Shown: positions 15,184 to 25,109 of the stretch, one piece after another
Layout of the letters: each line of letters opens with the position of its first letter
How positions within the stretch are numbered: position 1 is the stretch's first letter
NCBI GenBank assembly: GCA_963816725.1
Contig: CAWFMC010000005.1
Coordinates: 186,001 to 250,000, forward strand
Length of the DNA: 64,000 nucleotides
Source: CAVSUB01 sp963816725
Lineage (GTDB): Bacteria; Acidobacteriota; Vicinamibacteria; Vicinamibacterales; 2-12-FULL-66-21
Direction: 5' to 3'
The notes under the pieces: generated by a model
The model's database searches: none
The model's input: the letters and a program-made list of their open reading frames with translations, nothing else
Told to the model about the DNA's origin: nothing
Position numbers and translations under genes: made by a program

Positions 15184-17820
15184 ATGCACCCAAGGGCCAC
15201 ACTCCTCGCACTCTCCCTCGCCATTGTCGCCGCCGCGTGCGGATCGTCCTCGACCACGTCGACAGCTCCCGCCACGGTGCCGCGATGCGGCGTGACGCTG
15301 GCGACGACCGACCTGACGGTGCCGGCATCGGGTGGCACGGGCCGGATCGCGATCACCACCGCGCGCGAATGCGCCTGGACGGCGAACTCGAACGCCGCCT
15401 GGCTGACGGTGACCGGTCCGTCGAGCGGTCAGGGCGACGGTGTCATCGAATACTCGGCTTCCAGCAACAACGACCCGACAACGCGGCGGGCGCTGATCGA
15501 GCTGAATGACCAAAAGGCGAACGTGACGCAGGCTGGCGCCGCGTGCACCATGGCGCTCGGCGATACGTCCGAGAGCTTCTCGCCGGCAGGCGGGTCCGGC
15601 ACCATTCCGGTGCAGGCGTCGAGCCCGAGTTGTCCGTGGACCGCGGTCTCTGACTCGAACTGGATCACGATCCGCTCGGGTGCCAGCGGCAGCGGCAACG
15701 GGACGGTGGCTTACGACGTCGCGGCCGGGTCGGGCCCGCCACGCACCGGGACGATCCTGGCCGCTGGGCTGCGATTCGCGATCACGCAGTCCGAAGGCTG
15801 CACGTTCGCGATCGGCGCCAACAGCTACTCGCCCGGGCCCTCCGGCGGGGCGACCACGATCCCGGTCTCGACCGCCGCAGGGTGCCCCTGGACGGCGATT
15901 AGCAACGTCCCCTGGATCACCGTGCCTCAGGGCGCCGCCGGCAGCGGTGCCGGGGCTGCGCGGCTCGTCGTCGAAAGCACCTCTGGTCCTCCCCGGACCG
16001 GCACCGTCCTGGTCGCCGGCCAGACCGTCACCGTCACGCAAGGAGGCGGTTGCGACTTCGTGGTGGCGCCGCTGGTTCAGCCGTTCGCGTCGAATGGCGG
16101 CTCCGGGTCGGCGACGATTGAAGCCGGCGGCGGGTGTGGCTGGACGGCGACCAGCAATGCGCCATGGATCACGCTGACGGGCCCGACGTCAGGCACGGGC
16201 GGTGGAGCAATCACCTTCACGGTCGCGCCGCTCACGGGTGCGGCGAGATCCGGAACGATCACCGCCGCCGGCGTCACCATCACGGTATCGCAGGGCAGCG
16301 GCTGCACGTTCGCCATCGCCCCGACGAGCGTCAGCCTCCCGGCCAGCGGCGGGGGAGGCACCGTCAGCGTGACGGCCGGGGCGGACTGTGCGTGGACCGC
16401 GACCAGCGGCGTGTCCTGGTTGTCGATCACCGGGGGCGCGAGCGGTACCGGCAATGGGACGGTGCAGTTCACCGCCGCGGCGACGACTGGCGGCCCGCGA
16501 TCGGGCACGTTGACCATCGGCGGCCAGCCGTTCACCGTGAACCAGGACAACGGCTGCTCGGTATCGATCGCTCCGACCAACGCGAGTGTTGCGCCTGCCG
16601 GGGGCACTGGCAGCATTGCCGTGACGGCTTCAGCAGGCTGCGCCTGGACCGCGGCCACCGACGCACCGTGGATCACGATCGCGTCCGGCGCCAGCGGCAA
16701 TGGCAATGGCACCGTCCAGTACAACGCTGCCGCGACAACGGGCGGATCGCGCTCCGGCACGATCACGATCGGCGGCCAGGCGTTCACGCTGACGCAGGGC
16801 AGCGGCTGTGCGTTCTCGATCGCGACCACCACGGCGAGCGTGCCCGCGGGGGGCGGCACAGGGAGCGTCCCGGTCACGAGTGCGGCGGGGTGCGCCTGGA
16901 CTGCCACCAGCAACGCGGCGTGGCTGACGATCACCTCCGGCGCGAGCGGCAGCGGCAACGGGACGGTCGCGTACAGTGCCGCGGCGACCACCGGCGGGCC
17001 CCGCTCGGCCGCGCTCATTATTGCCGGCCAGACCTTCACGGTGACCCAGGGTAGCGGCTGTTCGTTCGGGTTGGCGCCCGCCAGCCTCACGATCCCGGCA
17101 GCGGGCGGGTCGTCGAACGTCAACGTGACCGCGGGCGCCGGCTGCGCGTGGACGGCCTCGAGCGCCACTGACTGGCTGACCATCGCGTCGGGTGCGAATG
17201 GCAGCGGCGAGGGCACCGTGAGGGTGACGGCCGCCGCCAATACCGGCGTGGCGCGCTCCGGGACCATCACCATCGCCGGGCAGACGTACACCGTCAATCA
17301 GCCGGGCGGCTGCAGCTTCACGGCGGCGCCGACGACCATCACGGTCAATGCGCTCGGGGGAAACAGCAATGTCGGGGTCACCGCGCCAGCCGGCTGCACG
17401 TGGACGGCCTCGAGCGGCGTCAACTGGGTGACCGTCGCGTCGGGCAGCAGCGGGAGTGGCAACGGCACGACGACGCTGTCGGTTGGCGTCAACCTCGGGA
17501 GCAGCCGCTCCGGCACGGCGACGGTCGCCGGCCAGACGATCACCATCAATCAGCCTGCGACGCTGTGCCAGTGGTCGATCAAGCCGACATCGGCCGGGGC
17601 CAAGGGCAACGGCGACGATGGCACAGTGGCGGTGACCGCCGGGTCCGGTTGCCCGTGGACCGCCACGAGCGATGTGTCGTGGATCACCGTGACCTCGGGA
17701 GCGTCGGGCAGCGGGAACGGGACGGTCGCCTACACTGTGGCGCGGAACACCACGAACACGGCGCGGACCGGCACCATCACCATTGCCGGCGAGACGTTCA
17801 CCGTGAATCAGGCGAAGTAA
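15184..17820 (+). CDS. BACON-type repeat lipoprotein
   Basis: An 878-residue lipoprotein. I chose ATG 15184 because it gives a signal peptide ending in the lipobox IVAAACGS (Cys 19). The rest is ten tandem beta-sandwich repeats of about 85 residues, starting near residue 35. Each opens with Cys and a small-residue strand. Each also has a second Cys followed by WTA, a W-I/L-T/S-I/V motif, a GxSGxGNGT turn and a final strand ending near Gln. This is the BACON/BACON_2 pattern, thought to bind carbohydrate or mucin-like material or act as a spacer in surface proteins. There is no catalytic domain. The paired cysteines in each repeat could form disulphides. The 3' end overlaps the convergent kinase gene by 23 bases. 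Confidence 0.88.
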   Translation: MHPRATLLALSLAIVAAACGSSSTTSTAPATVPRCGVTLATTDLTVPASGGTGRIAITTARECAWTANSNAAWLTVTGPSSGQGDGVIEYSASSNNDPTTRRALIELNDQKANVTQAGAACTMALGDTSESFSPAGGSGTIPVQASSPSCPWTAVSDSNWITIRSGASGSGNGTVAYDVAAGSGPPRTGTILAAGLRFAITQSEGCTFAIGANSYSPGPSGGATTIPVSTAAGCPWTAISNVPWITVPQGAAGSGAGAARLVVESTSGPPRTGTVLVAGQTVTVTQGGGCDFVVAPLVQPFASNGGSGSATIEAGGGCGWTATSNAPWITLTGPTSGTGGGAITFTVAPLTGAARSGTITAAGVTITVSQGSGCTFAIAPTSVSLPASGGGGTVSVTAGADCAWTATSGVSWLSITGGASGTGNGTVQFTAAATTGGPRSGTLTIGGQPFTVNQDNGCSVSIAPTNASVAPAGGTGSIAVTASAGCAWTAATDAPWITIASGASGNGNGTVQYNAAATTGGSRSGTITIGGQAFTLTQGSGCAFSIATTTASVPAGGGTGSVPVTSAAGCAWTATSNAAWLTITSGASGSGNGTVAYSAAATTGGPRSAALIIAGQTFTVTQGSGCSFGLAPASLTIPAAGGSSNVNVTAGAGCAWTASSATDWLTIASGANGSGEGTVRVTAAANTGVARSGTITIAGQTYTVNQPGGCSFTAAPTTITVNALGGNSNVGVTAPAGCTWTASSGVNWVTVASGSSGSGNGTTTLSVGVNLGSSRSGTATVAGQTITINQPATLCQWSIKPTSAGAKGNGDDGTVAVTAGSGCPWTATSDVSWITVTSGASGSGNGTVAYTVARNTTNTARTGTITIAGETFTVNQAK
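15286..17817 (+). repeat. Ten tandem BACON-like coding repeats
   Basis: Ten units of about 250-260 bases, each coding one beta-sandwich. Units 5-8 are the most alike at the nucleotide level, sharing stretches around GGCGCGAGCGGCA and the GGCGGCCAG/ACGGTG strand, which suggests recent expansion or gene conversion. Unit 10 is the most divergent at its N-terminus. These are protein repeats, not a CRISPR array. Confidence 0.75.
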
Positions 17821-20738
17821 CGGACAAGGCGCGGCTGACCGTGGCCAGGAGCTGGCGCGGGGCGAACGGCTTCTGGAGGAAATTCAGCCCTTCCTCGAGC
17901 ATGAACTCCCGGCCGCCGAAATCGGTGCTGTGCCCGCTCATGAACACGAACGGCACCCGGCCGGTGAGCCCGCCGAAGCGCTCGGCCAGCTCGCGGCCGC
18001 CGATCCCGTCGGGCAGCGTCAAGTCGGTGAGCACCAGGCGGACATCGCTCCCGTGCGCGTCCCACAACGTGACCGCCTGCGCCCCGTTGGCCGCCTCCAG
18101 CACCGTGTAGCCCTGGCGGCGCAGGATGGCGACGACCAGGTCGCGGACCGGCGCGTGATCCTCTACCACCAGCACCGTCCCCGAGCCGCGCGGCGGCGCC
18201 GTGGCCTCGACCGCGCGCTCCCGTTCGAGCGGCTCCGTGACGGCGCGCAGTTCGGCCGGGAAGAGCAGCTCGAATGTCGTGCCGTGCCCGACCTCAGTCG
18301 TCACCTTGATCGCGCCGCGGTGCTGCTTGACGATCCCGAAGACCGTCGCCAGGCCGAGTCCGGTGCCCTTGCCGGGCGCCTTGGTGGTGAAGAACGGTTC
18401 GAAGATGCGCGGCCGGTGCTGCGGCGCTATCCCGGAGCCGCTGTCCGTGACCCGCAGCCACACATACCGTCCGGGCCGGGCATCGTCGAGACGGCGCGCG
18501 TCCCCTTCATCGAGAACGCAGTGGCCGGTCTCGAGCAGGACGCTGCCGCCGTCGGGCATCGCGTCACGCGCGTTGATCACCAGGTTGAGCACCGCCTGTT
18601 CAAGCATCCCTGAATCGCCCCGCGTCACGAGCCGCGATCGACCGCACGTGATGCGGACGTCGACCTGTGGGCCGGCCGCCCGCCGCAGCATGCCGGCCAG
18701 GTTGGTCACCACCTCGTTCAGGTCCAGCGCGCGCGGCTGCATCACCTGCTGCCGGCTGAAGGTCAGGAGCTGCCGCGTGACGTTCGCGGCGCGGTCGGCG
18801 GCGAGCACGACCTCACGGACCGACTGCGCGCGCGGATCGCCAGCCAGTTGATCGAGGAGCAGCGACCCGTGCCCCTGGATGACCGTCATGATGTTGTTGA
18901 CGTCGTGGGCGATGCCTCCGGCCAGCTGACCGACGGCATCCATCTTCTGCGATTGCCGGAGTTGCTCTTCGAGTTGCCGATGCTCGGTGACGTCTTCGGC
19001 GGTGCCGACGATCCGGAACACCTCGCCGGCGGCGGTGCGCAGGGGCACCGCGCGGTGATGAACCCAGCGGATCGCCCCGTCGGGACGGAGGATGCGGTAG
19101 GTCTCGTCGAAGTCGCCCCGGACCTGCTTGGTCCGCAGCGCCGCCGTGACCCAGCCCTGATCTTCCGCGTGAACGGCCTCGAGCCATATCGCTTCGTCCA
19201 ACGGATCTGGCGCCGGACGGCCCCAAATCTTTTCGTAGGCCGGGCTCACGTGCAGGAACCGGCCGGACTGCGGCTCGCTGATCAGGAACGTTTCCTGGAT
19301 GTTCTCGGCCAGTTGACGGAAGCGCTGTTCGCTCTCCTCGAGCGCGGCAGTGACGCGCCGCCGGTGGGCTTCGCGCTCGTGGACATCGAGCGCGAACGAG
19401 ATATCCGCGGCGAGCTCGTCGAGCAACGACAGCTCCTCGGCATCGAACACATGCGGTTCGGTCGCGTAGAGATTGAAGGTGCCGATGACCCGCCCGTCCG
19501 AGCGGAGCGGGAGCGACGCCATCGCGCGGTAGTGCCGCTCGAGCGCCGCATGCCGCCAGGGTACCGTCGTATCGTCAGCCGCGATGTCGTTACAGATCGC
19601 CGGCTGTCCTGTGCGCATCGCTCGCGCGGTGATCTCACACCCGGCGTCAGGATCCGCGACCAGCGCAGCAACCGTGCGGAGCGTGTCGTCGGATGCGCCG
19701 GCATGTGCCGTGATCCGCAGCCCCGTTCGCGGGCGGTCGGCCAGCCCGATCCACACCATCTCGAAGGCGCCTTTGTCGGCCGCGATCCGGCAGGCCGCAT
19801 CGAGCATCGCCTGCGCGTTCTGTGCGCGCACGATGGCCTGATTGATCGCGCTCAGCACCGCATACATGCGATTGAGGTAACGGATGCGCTGTTCGGCTTG
19901 CCGACGTCCGGTGATGTCGCGGCTGACATTCAGCATCGCGGTGACATTCCCGCTCGAGTCCCGCAGAGGCGTGGCGTGGGTCTCGACCCAACGCGGAGTC
20001 CCACCGCGACCGGTCACGCGCAGTTCGATCGACTCCGAGGCGCCGCTCATCACCCGCTCGCGCAGCCCCGCGAACGCGACGCCATGTTCGACGGACAGGA
20101 AGGACTGCATCGGCGATGTCGCGAGCTTCTTCGATCGACCGCACCTCGAGGAGCGCCAGGCCGGCCGGGTTCAGATCGGTCAGGAACCCCTTGGCGTCGA
20201 TGACCGCGACCGATTCAGGTTCCTGATTGAAGATCGCCTGCAGCCGCGCCTTACTAACGCGGAGCTCCTCCTCGGCAGCCCGTTGCTCCGAGATGTCGAC
20301 GAAGGTTGTGACTGAATGGGGCGCGCCGCGGAAGTCGACGACCTCGATCGAGCAGAGGACGGTCAGCGAGGTGCCGGACCGTGTGCGGATTGTGCCTTGG
20401 ACGTCCCGCACCGGCGTCGCGGTCCGTAACCGCTCACGGAGCCGGCCGGCCGAGTCCGGGTCGAGAATGCCGAGGCTGACCGGGGTCTGTCCGATGACCT
20501 CGTCGCGCGTCCACTCGAGCAGCGTGAGGAAGGCCGAGTTGACCTCGACGAAAGTGCGATCGTCCCATCGGGTCAGGCTGAGCGCGACGGGGCAGCTGTT
20601 GAAGACGCGCAACCAGCGGGCATCAGCATCGTCGGCGGCACTCGGCAACCCTAATGGCGGAGGATCGGACGCAGGAGCGGGCGAACTGCTCCCCTCCACA
20701 GATCGAGCGCCGCGATCCACCGGGTCTCGAGAGCTCAT
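17798..20738 (-). CDS. Hybrid sensor histidine kinase, PAS-PAS-GAF-PAS-HisKA-HATPase-REC (one frame break)
   Basis: About 979 residues once a single extra base near 20090-20096 is removed. The break falls in the second PAS domain, where the stretch ending EEARDIADAV must join to LSVEHGVAF. Domain order is PAS (about 45-150), PAS (165-300), GAF (330-470) and PAS (490-610). A HisKA follows, with the phospho-acceptor in GGIAHDVNNIM, then HATPase_c (NLVINARDAM, TDSGSGI, GKGTGLGL). The C-terminal receiver has its acceptor Asp in LVLTDLTLPDG and Lys in LQKPFAP. No transmembrane segment is evident, so it is probably cytosolic and senses redox state, gas or a ligand through PAS/GAF. No output regulator gene is adjacent. 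Confidence 0.85.
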
Positions 20739-20815
20739 GGACCTTCACCCTGGGCCATCCGAAGGCACGCCGGGTCGGAGTCGGCGTGTGCGCGACAAGC
20801 ATCACACGGATTCGC

Positions 20816-22838
20816 CTATTTGACGATGTAGACGGCCACCGCACCGCGCCGAAATCCCAGCGAGAATTGCTCAGGTGAAGCGTCGAACTTGGCGACACCT
20901 GGATAGCGGGAGCGATCGCTCGTCGTCGACATAGATGTAATCGATGTGCAAGGCGTGCGCAATGGCGGACGCCTCGGCGGGGCTCGCGGTGGCAAACATC
21001 TCCTCGATGCGCGCGGAGGTCGCCTGGTACTCGGGGACGTTCATCAGGGAGATCGGGAGGCCGCCAGCCATGCGCCGTTCGGCGAAGGTCGGAATCAGAC
21101 TCCACGATTCCCGATCGCGGCTCACGGGTTCCATCTGGACGACAGCGTCCCTCGGCGTGGTCCGGCGGATCCAGGTGAGAGCCTGCTGCTGGGCGGGGTC
21201 GAGCACGACAGTCCAGCGGAACCCCGGACCGGCGTCGTGATTGGTGACGTCCTGGGCGTTGTAGGCGTCGATCACCGTGGTCGGCAGACCGAGCAGGAAG
21301 AGCGCTGCGAACGCTGCGCCCGTCACCGCACGCAGACCTCGACGAGTCCACGCCGTCGACAACCCCATCGCGAGCAGAGGCGGAAGAGCGACGAGTACCA
21401 TCTGGCCTGCGCGAAATCCAACCCATGCCTGGTCCACGCTCAGACGCACCAGGAAGAGGAGTGCGAGCGCGGTGAGCGCGAGCGCAATCGACGGAGCGGC
21501 GGCACGAATCGTGTCGCGGCGAACGGCCGCGAGCGCAGCGATCGCCGGGATCAGCACCGGGCCCAGCGACAGGAAGAGGGTCGTGATTGGCGCGTGACGC
21601 GCCGCACCGTGAAAGCCGAAATCGAGCGCGCCGCCGGCGCCTTCGACCATACGCGACCCGATGCACCACGCCAATGCCAGCGCAACCGGCACGATCGCCG
21701 CGACATGACGAGCGACTGCCGCGATTGCTCCTGGCCGCCGCACCGCATCGATCAGCACCGCGACACCCCAGACGAACGCGAAGATGCCGCCCACGAACGG
21801 ATTGAGCGCCACGGCTCCGGCAAGTGCGATGCCCTGAATCACGATCGCGGCCATCGTCGTAGTTGCGCCCGCCGCGAGGACCGCGGTGAGGGCGATCAGT
21901 CCGAGCGAGTAGGCCATCGAGTGCTGCGGCACGTACCACAAACAGCGGGGCAATCCGTCGATGCGCAGGCCTTCGAAGTGCCATGCGGTGATCGCGTCGA
22001 TGTTGATGTCCTTCAGCCGGCTCAGTGGCTCGCCGCGGCTCCACAGCCGCTGGATCTCGTAAGTGCCTTCGAAGCTGCCCGCGAGGAGGACCAGCGCCAC
22101 CGCCGCAGCGACGGCGGCCGGACGGCCCGTCGCGGCCCAGGCCAGCATGAAGACCGACGACATCAGCAACACACCGGTGACGAGCGCGTTGACCTTGAGG
22201 CAGGTCTGCACGTCGCGCACGGGCGCCGGCCCGGTCTCCGACACCGCGGCGGGGATCAGGAAGTAGGTCCAGTAGTAGTGGATCGGTTGCGAGGCGAGGT
22301 ATGGATTGCGCGGGGGCGAGGAGAACTTGCCGAGCTCCGCGGTGAGCGCCGTGTGCCAGACGAAGTCCGCGGTGAAGTAGGCGCGGTAGGCGACGTTCCC
22401 CTGGGCGTCACGCTCACCGACGCGGGCAAAGGGCGGAACGGCTACTGCGAGCGTCAGCAGAAGAATGCCACCCAGCGCAGTGCTCGCGCCGCCGCTCCAG
22501 TCCGGCAGCGCCACCATCGGCGCGTCGCGGCGGCGGGCCAGCGAGTACGAGACCGCGAGAGTGACGAGCCAGACGAGTGCGAACGCGGCCCGCGACGGAC
22601 GCCCCACGGCGATCGGCACCCAGATCGCGAAGGAGGTCAACACGTAGCCAAGCAGGGCGCCTGCGATCCAGCCGGCGGGCTGACGCGATCCGAAGAGGGT
22701 GAACCCCAACGGCAGCCCTGGCACCGCCGCGAGCGCGAAGATGAGCACGTAGAGCAGACCCGCGGCGCCGTGCGCGACGATCACCGCCGCCAGGCCGATC
22801 GCGACGACGATCGCCAGGGCGAGCGCCCTGAGCGTCAT
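20816..22838 (-). CDS. Large polytopic membrane protein, GT-C-like (one frame break near C-terminus)
   Basis: Inner-membrane protein with about 13-15 hydrophobic segments, 673 residues after one base is removed from the GGG at 20908-20910. As read, the frame ends at 20871. The repaired frame continues as RYPGVAKFDASPEQFSLGF and ends VAVYIVK at 20816, the kind of soluble tail seen in related membrane proteins. Segments such as FTADFVWHTALTAELGKF and SQPIHYYWTYFLIP suggest a large periplasmic first loop with acidic and aromatic residues, as in lipid-linked glycosyltransferases, but no firm family is recognised. The start ATG at 22838 overlaps the stop of the upstream flippase-like gene by four bases. 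Confidence 0.68.
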
Positions 22839-23794
22839 GCGCGCGAGCCCTCGGCCGCCGGACGCTCGGGGAACAGCGCATAGAGCACCCCGCCGGGCAG
22901 GCTTCCGACGATGCCGAGCGCGAGAAACAGGATCGAGAGGGCAAATGTCGGCGCCGCCGCGACTCCGGCCGGCACGAACAGGCGCTCGAACGCGATCTGC
23001 GTCGTCCCAAAGCCGTTCACCGTGATCGGAATCTGCATGACCAGCAGGATCACCGGCATGAACGCGAAATAGGTCGGCAGCGGCAGGTCGATCCCGAGTG
23101 CGCGCCCGAGGCACCACGCCTGGAGGATCCGCGCCACCTGCACCAGGATCGACATCACCAGCACACGCAACAGCTCACGATGATGCCGCGCATAGCGGCG
23201 CACGGCGTCGGTCAGCGACACGGTGACGCGCCGCAGCGCGGCGATCGGCACGAACTGGCTGGCGCGTTGTACGAGGGTGGCGGCCGAATCGCTGAACACC
23301 ACCAGGGCTGCGACCAGGCTGGCGGCGAAGGCGAGGCCCAGTCCGGCGGCCAGTCCGCGCGCCTCGACCACTTCACCCGCAAACGGCAGCGCCACCGCGC
23401 CGACGAGCGCCATCGACAGCACGCCCAGCACGCGGTCCATCAGCACCGACGCGGTCGACTCGGCGAGGTGGACGTCGTGCCGAGCGAGGGCGTAGGCCCG
23501 GTACATATCGGCGGCGACGCTGGGGACGAAGTTGCTGACGAACGAGCTCACGAAGAAGATGCGCAGCACGACGGTGAACGGCGGGCGTGAGCCGGGGGTG
23601 AGCGCGCTGAGCAGATCGATCCACCGCAGCGCCATCAGGCTGCGGTCCAGCAGCACGAGACCGATGGCGAGGCCGATCCAGGTCAGGTCGGCATGCGCCG
23701 CGGCGCGGAGGACTTCCCTGGGATGTGCGTTGTAGAGGACGGCTGCCGTCAGGCCGACGGCGACGAGCAGGCGGAGAATCCGTGACACGCGCAC
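22835..23794 (-). CDS. Flippase-like integral membrane protein (LPG synthase TM family, UPF0104)
   Basis: A 319-residue inner-membrane protein with about eight hydrophobic helices, matching the lysylphosphatidylglycerol-synthase transmembrane/UPF0104 family (the MprF flippase region without a synthetase domain). Diagnostic segments are FFVSSFVSNFVPSVAADMYRAY, seen here without the usual NNxLP, and MQIPITVNGFGTTQIAFERLF, which matches the conserved P-x-x-x-N-G-x-G motif. These proteins may move lipid-linked sugars or lipids across the membrane. The gene sits between the radical SAM gene upstream and the large membrane protein downstream, and overlaps the latter by four bases. Confidence 0.85.
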   Translation of the reverse strand: MRVSRILRLLVAVGLTAAVLYNAHPREVLRAAAHADLTWIGLAIGLVLLDRSLMALRWIDLLSALTPGSRPPFTVVLRIFFVSSFVSNFVPSVAADMYRAYALARHDVHLAESTASVLMDRVLGVLSMALVGAVALPFAGEVVEARGLAAGLGLAFAASLVAALVVFSDSAATLVQRASQFVPIAALRRVTVSLTDAVRRYARHHRELLRVLVMSILVQVARILQAWCLGRALGIDLPLPTYFAFMPVILLVMQIPITVNGFGTTQIAFERLFVPAGVAAAPTFALSILFLALGIVGSLPGGVLYALFPERPAAEGSRA

Positions 23795-23830
23795 GCGTGG
23801 CGCCCGTCTTAGCGGGACACGCCGGGATGT

Positions 23831-25003
23831 CTATCGTCCACTGCCCACCGGCTCCGGCATGGTCGTCCCGTGACGCTCCGGATCGCGCTTGACCTGATAC
23901 GCGCGTTTGAGGAACTTCGCGTAGGGCACGAACTGCTTCATCGCCCCGACGTTCACCTGGCAGGGGCTCAGGCAGGTCGGGCACACCTTCTCTTTCAGGT
24001 GTTCCCTGTGGGCCAGGCTCTCCGCCTTGAAATACAGCACGTCAGCGGCATCGTCCAGCACGTTGCCGAGCTTTTCGGAGTTCTCGCAGTAGTGCAGGTC
24101 CCCGTTCGGGTTGAGCAGCAGACCCTGGCTGCGGAACGGGCAGGGCATCGTGCGCTGATACCCGTTGGCGATCATGTCGGCGTAGTGCAAGTACATGAAC
24201 GCCTGGCCGCTGAGCACGGATTCTTCCTGCACCCGGTCGAGGAAGAACTTGCGCATGAACTGTTCTTCGCGGCCGCCGAATCCGATCTTCTCCTCGAGCT
24301 CCTTGTTGTGGAGCATCGCGTCGGTGAAGCGGAGCATGTTGAAGACGACGTCGAGATCCTGCGTCCGCGCCCAGGCGAGGATGTTCTCGGCGTCCGGCAT
24401 GTTGGTGGCGAAGATGGTCGCGGCAATGCCGAACGAGAAATTCGGATGCGTCTTGGCCAGCGCCTGCATCGCCTCGATCGTCTTGGTCGCCTTGGCGAAG
24501 CCGTTCTTGACCGACCGCACCTGATCGTGGATGTCGCCGATCCCGTCGAGGGACACGCGGATGCTGATCAGGATGCCCTTCGACGCGCAGAACTCGACGA
24601 TCCGGGTGAGCATCGGGATGGCGCGGTGCGGCGTCAGCCCGGTCGTGTTGATCCCGATCTTCCGCAGCCGCGGCAGATGACGATGAAACAGCTCGACCAT
24701 CTCGGGCAGGTCGTTGCGCGTCGTCGGCTCACCGCCGGAGATGTTCAGGTTCTCGACGGCGCCCCAGAACGGGTTGGCCATCACCGGCTCGAGCTGGGCC
24801 AGCGTCATGTCCGACTTGCGGTCGCCCCACTTCCAGTTGTTGCACATGGTGCAGCGCGCGTCACAGACCCAGGTGCAGTTGTAGATGAGGACCGTCGGGC
24901 GGATCGGGTGGAGCTTCGCGCTGACGAAGGTGTTGACGAGATCCCGCGGCACGCCGGCGGCCGCTTTGGCAAGGTAGTGCAGGCGGAAGGTGTTGGTGGC
25001 CAT
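23831..25003 (-). CDS. Radical SAM/SPASM protein
   Basis: A 390-residue radical S-adenosylmethionine enzyme. The cluster-binding CDARCTMC (CxxxCxxC) begins at about residue 48. ISGGEPTTR is the SAM-binding GGE motif, and NTTGLTP and RVSLDGIGD are later strand motifs. The C-terminal part has a SPASM-like cysteine set (TMPCPFRSQG, HYCENSEKL, VCPTCLSPCQVN) expected to bind an auxiliary 4Fe-4S cluster. SPASM enzymes modify peptides, sugars or lipids. No precursor peptide gene was found beside it. It stands first in a minus-strand unit with the flippase-like and GT-C-like proteins, which points to an envelope or glycan substrate rather than a RiPP, but this is an inference. Confidence 0.88.
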   Translation of the reverse strand: MATNTFRLHYLAKAAAGVPRDLVNTFVSAKLHPIRPTVLIYNCTWVCDARCTMCNNWKWGDRKSDMTLAQLEPVMANPFWGAVENLNISGGEPTTRNDLPEMVELFHRHLPRLRKIGINTTGLTPHRAIPMLTRIVEFCASKGILISIRVSLDGIGDIHDQVRSVKNGFAKATKTIEAMQALAKTHPNFSFGIAATIFATNMPDAENILAWARTQDLDVVFNMLRFTDAMLHNKELEEKIGFGGREEQFMRKFFLDRVQEESVLSGQAFMYLHYADMIANGYQRTMPCPFRSQGLLLNPNGDLHYCENSEKLGNVLDDAADVLYFKAESLAHREHLKEKVCPTCLSPCQVNVGAMKQFVPYAKFLKRAYQVKRDPERHGTTMPEPVGSGR

Positions 25004-25109
25004 TCAGATTGCCTCACCAGTGTATCGCGTGGCGGCAACCGTGGCAACAACGTAAATAGCTGCCGGACAATGACTTCGGGCGACGGATCAGCTGCCGGGG
25101 ATCCGCCGG

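Noticed and set aside
15286..17817. CRISPR-like regular repeats
   Set aside because: Units are about 255 bases, in frame and coding for BACON domains, with no spacers or cas genes.
20946..22883. Long plus-strand open frame opposite the membrane-protein gene
   Set aside because: It is rich in Arg, His, Glu and Gln with no family motif, and is explained by high G+C and a real membrane-protein gene on the other strand.
23831..25003. RiPP maturation system around the SPASM protein
   Set aside because: No short precursor-like frame was found on either side, and the neighbours are membrane proteins.
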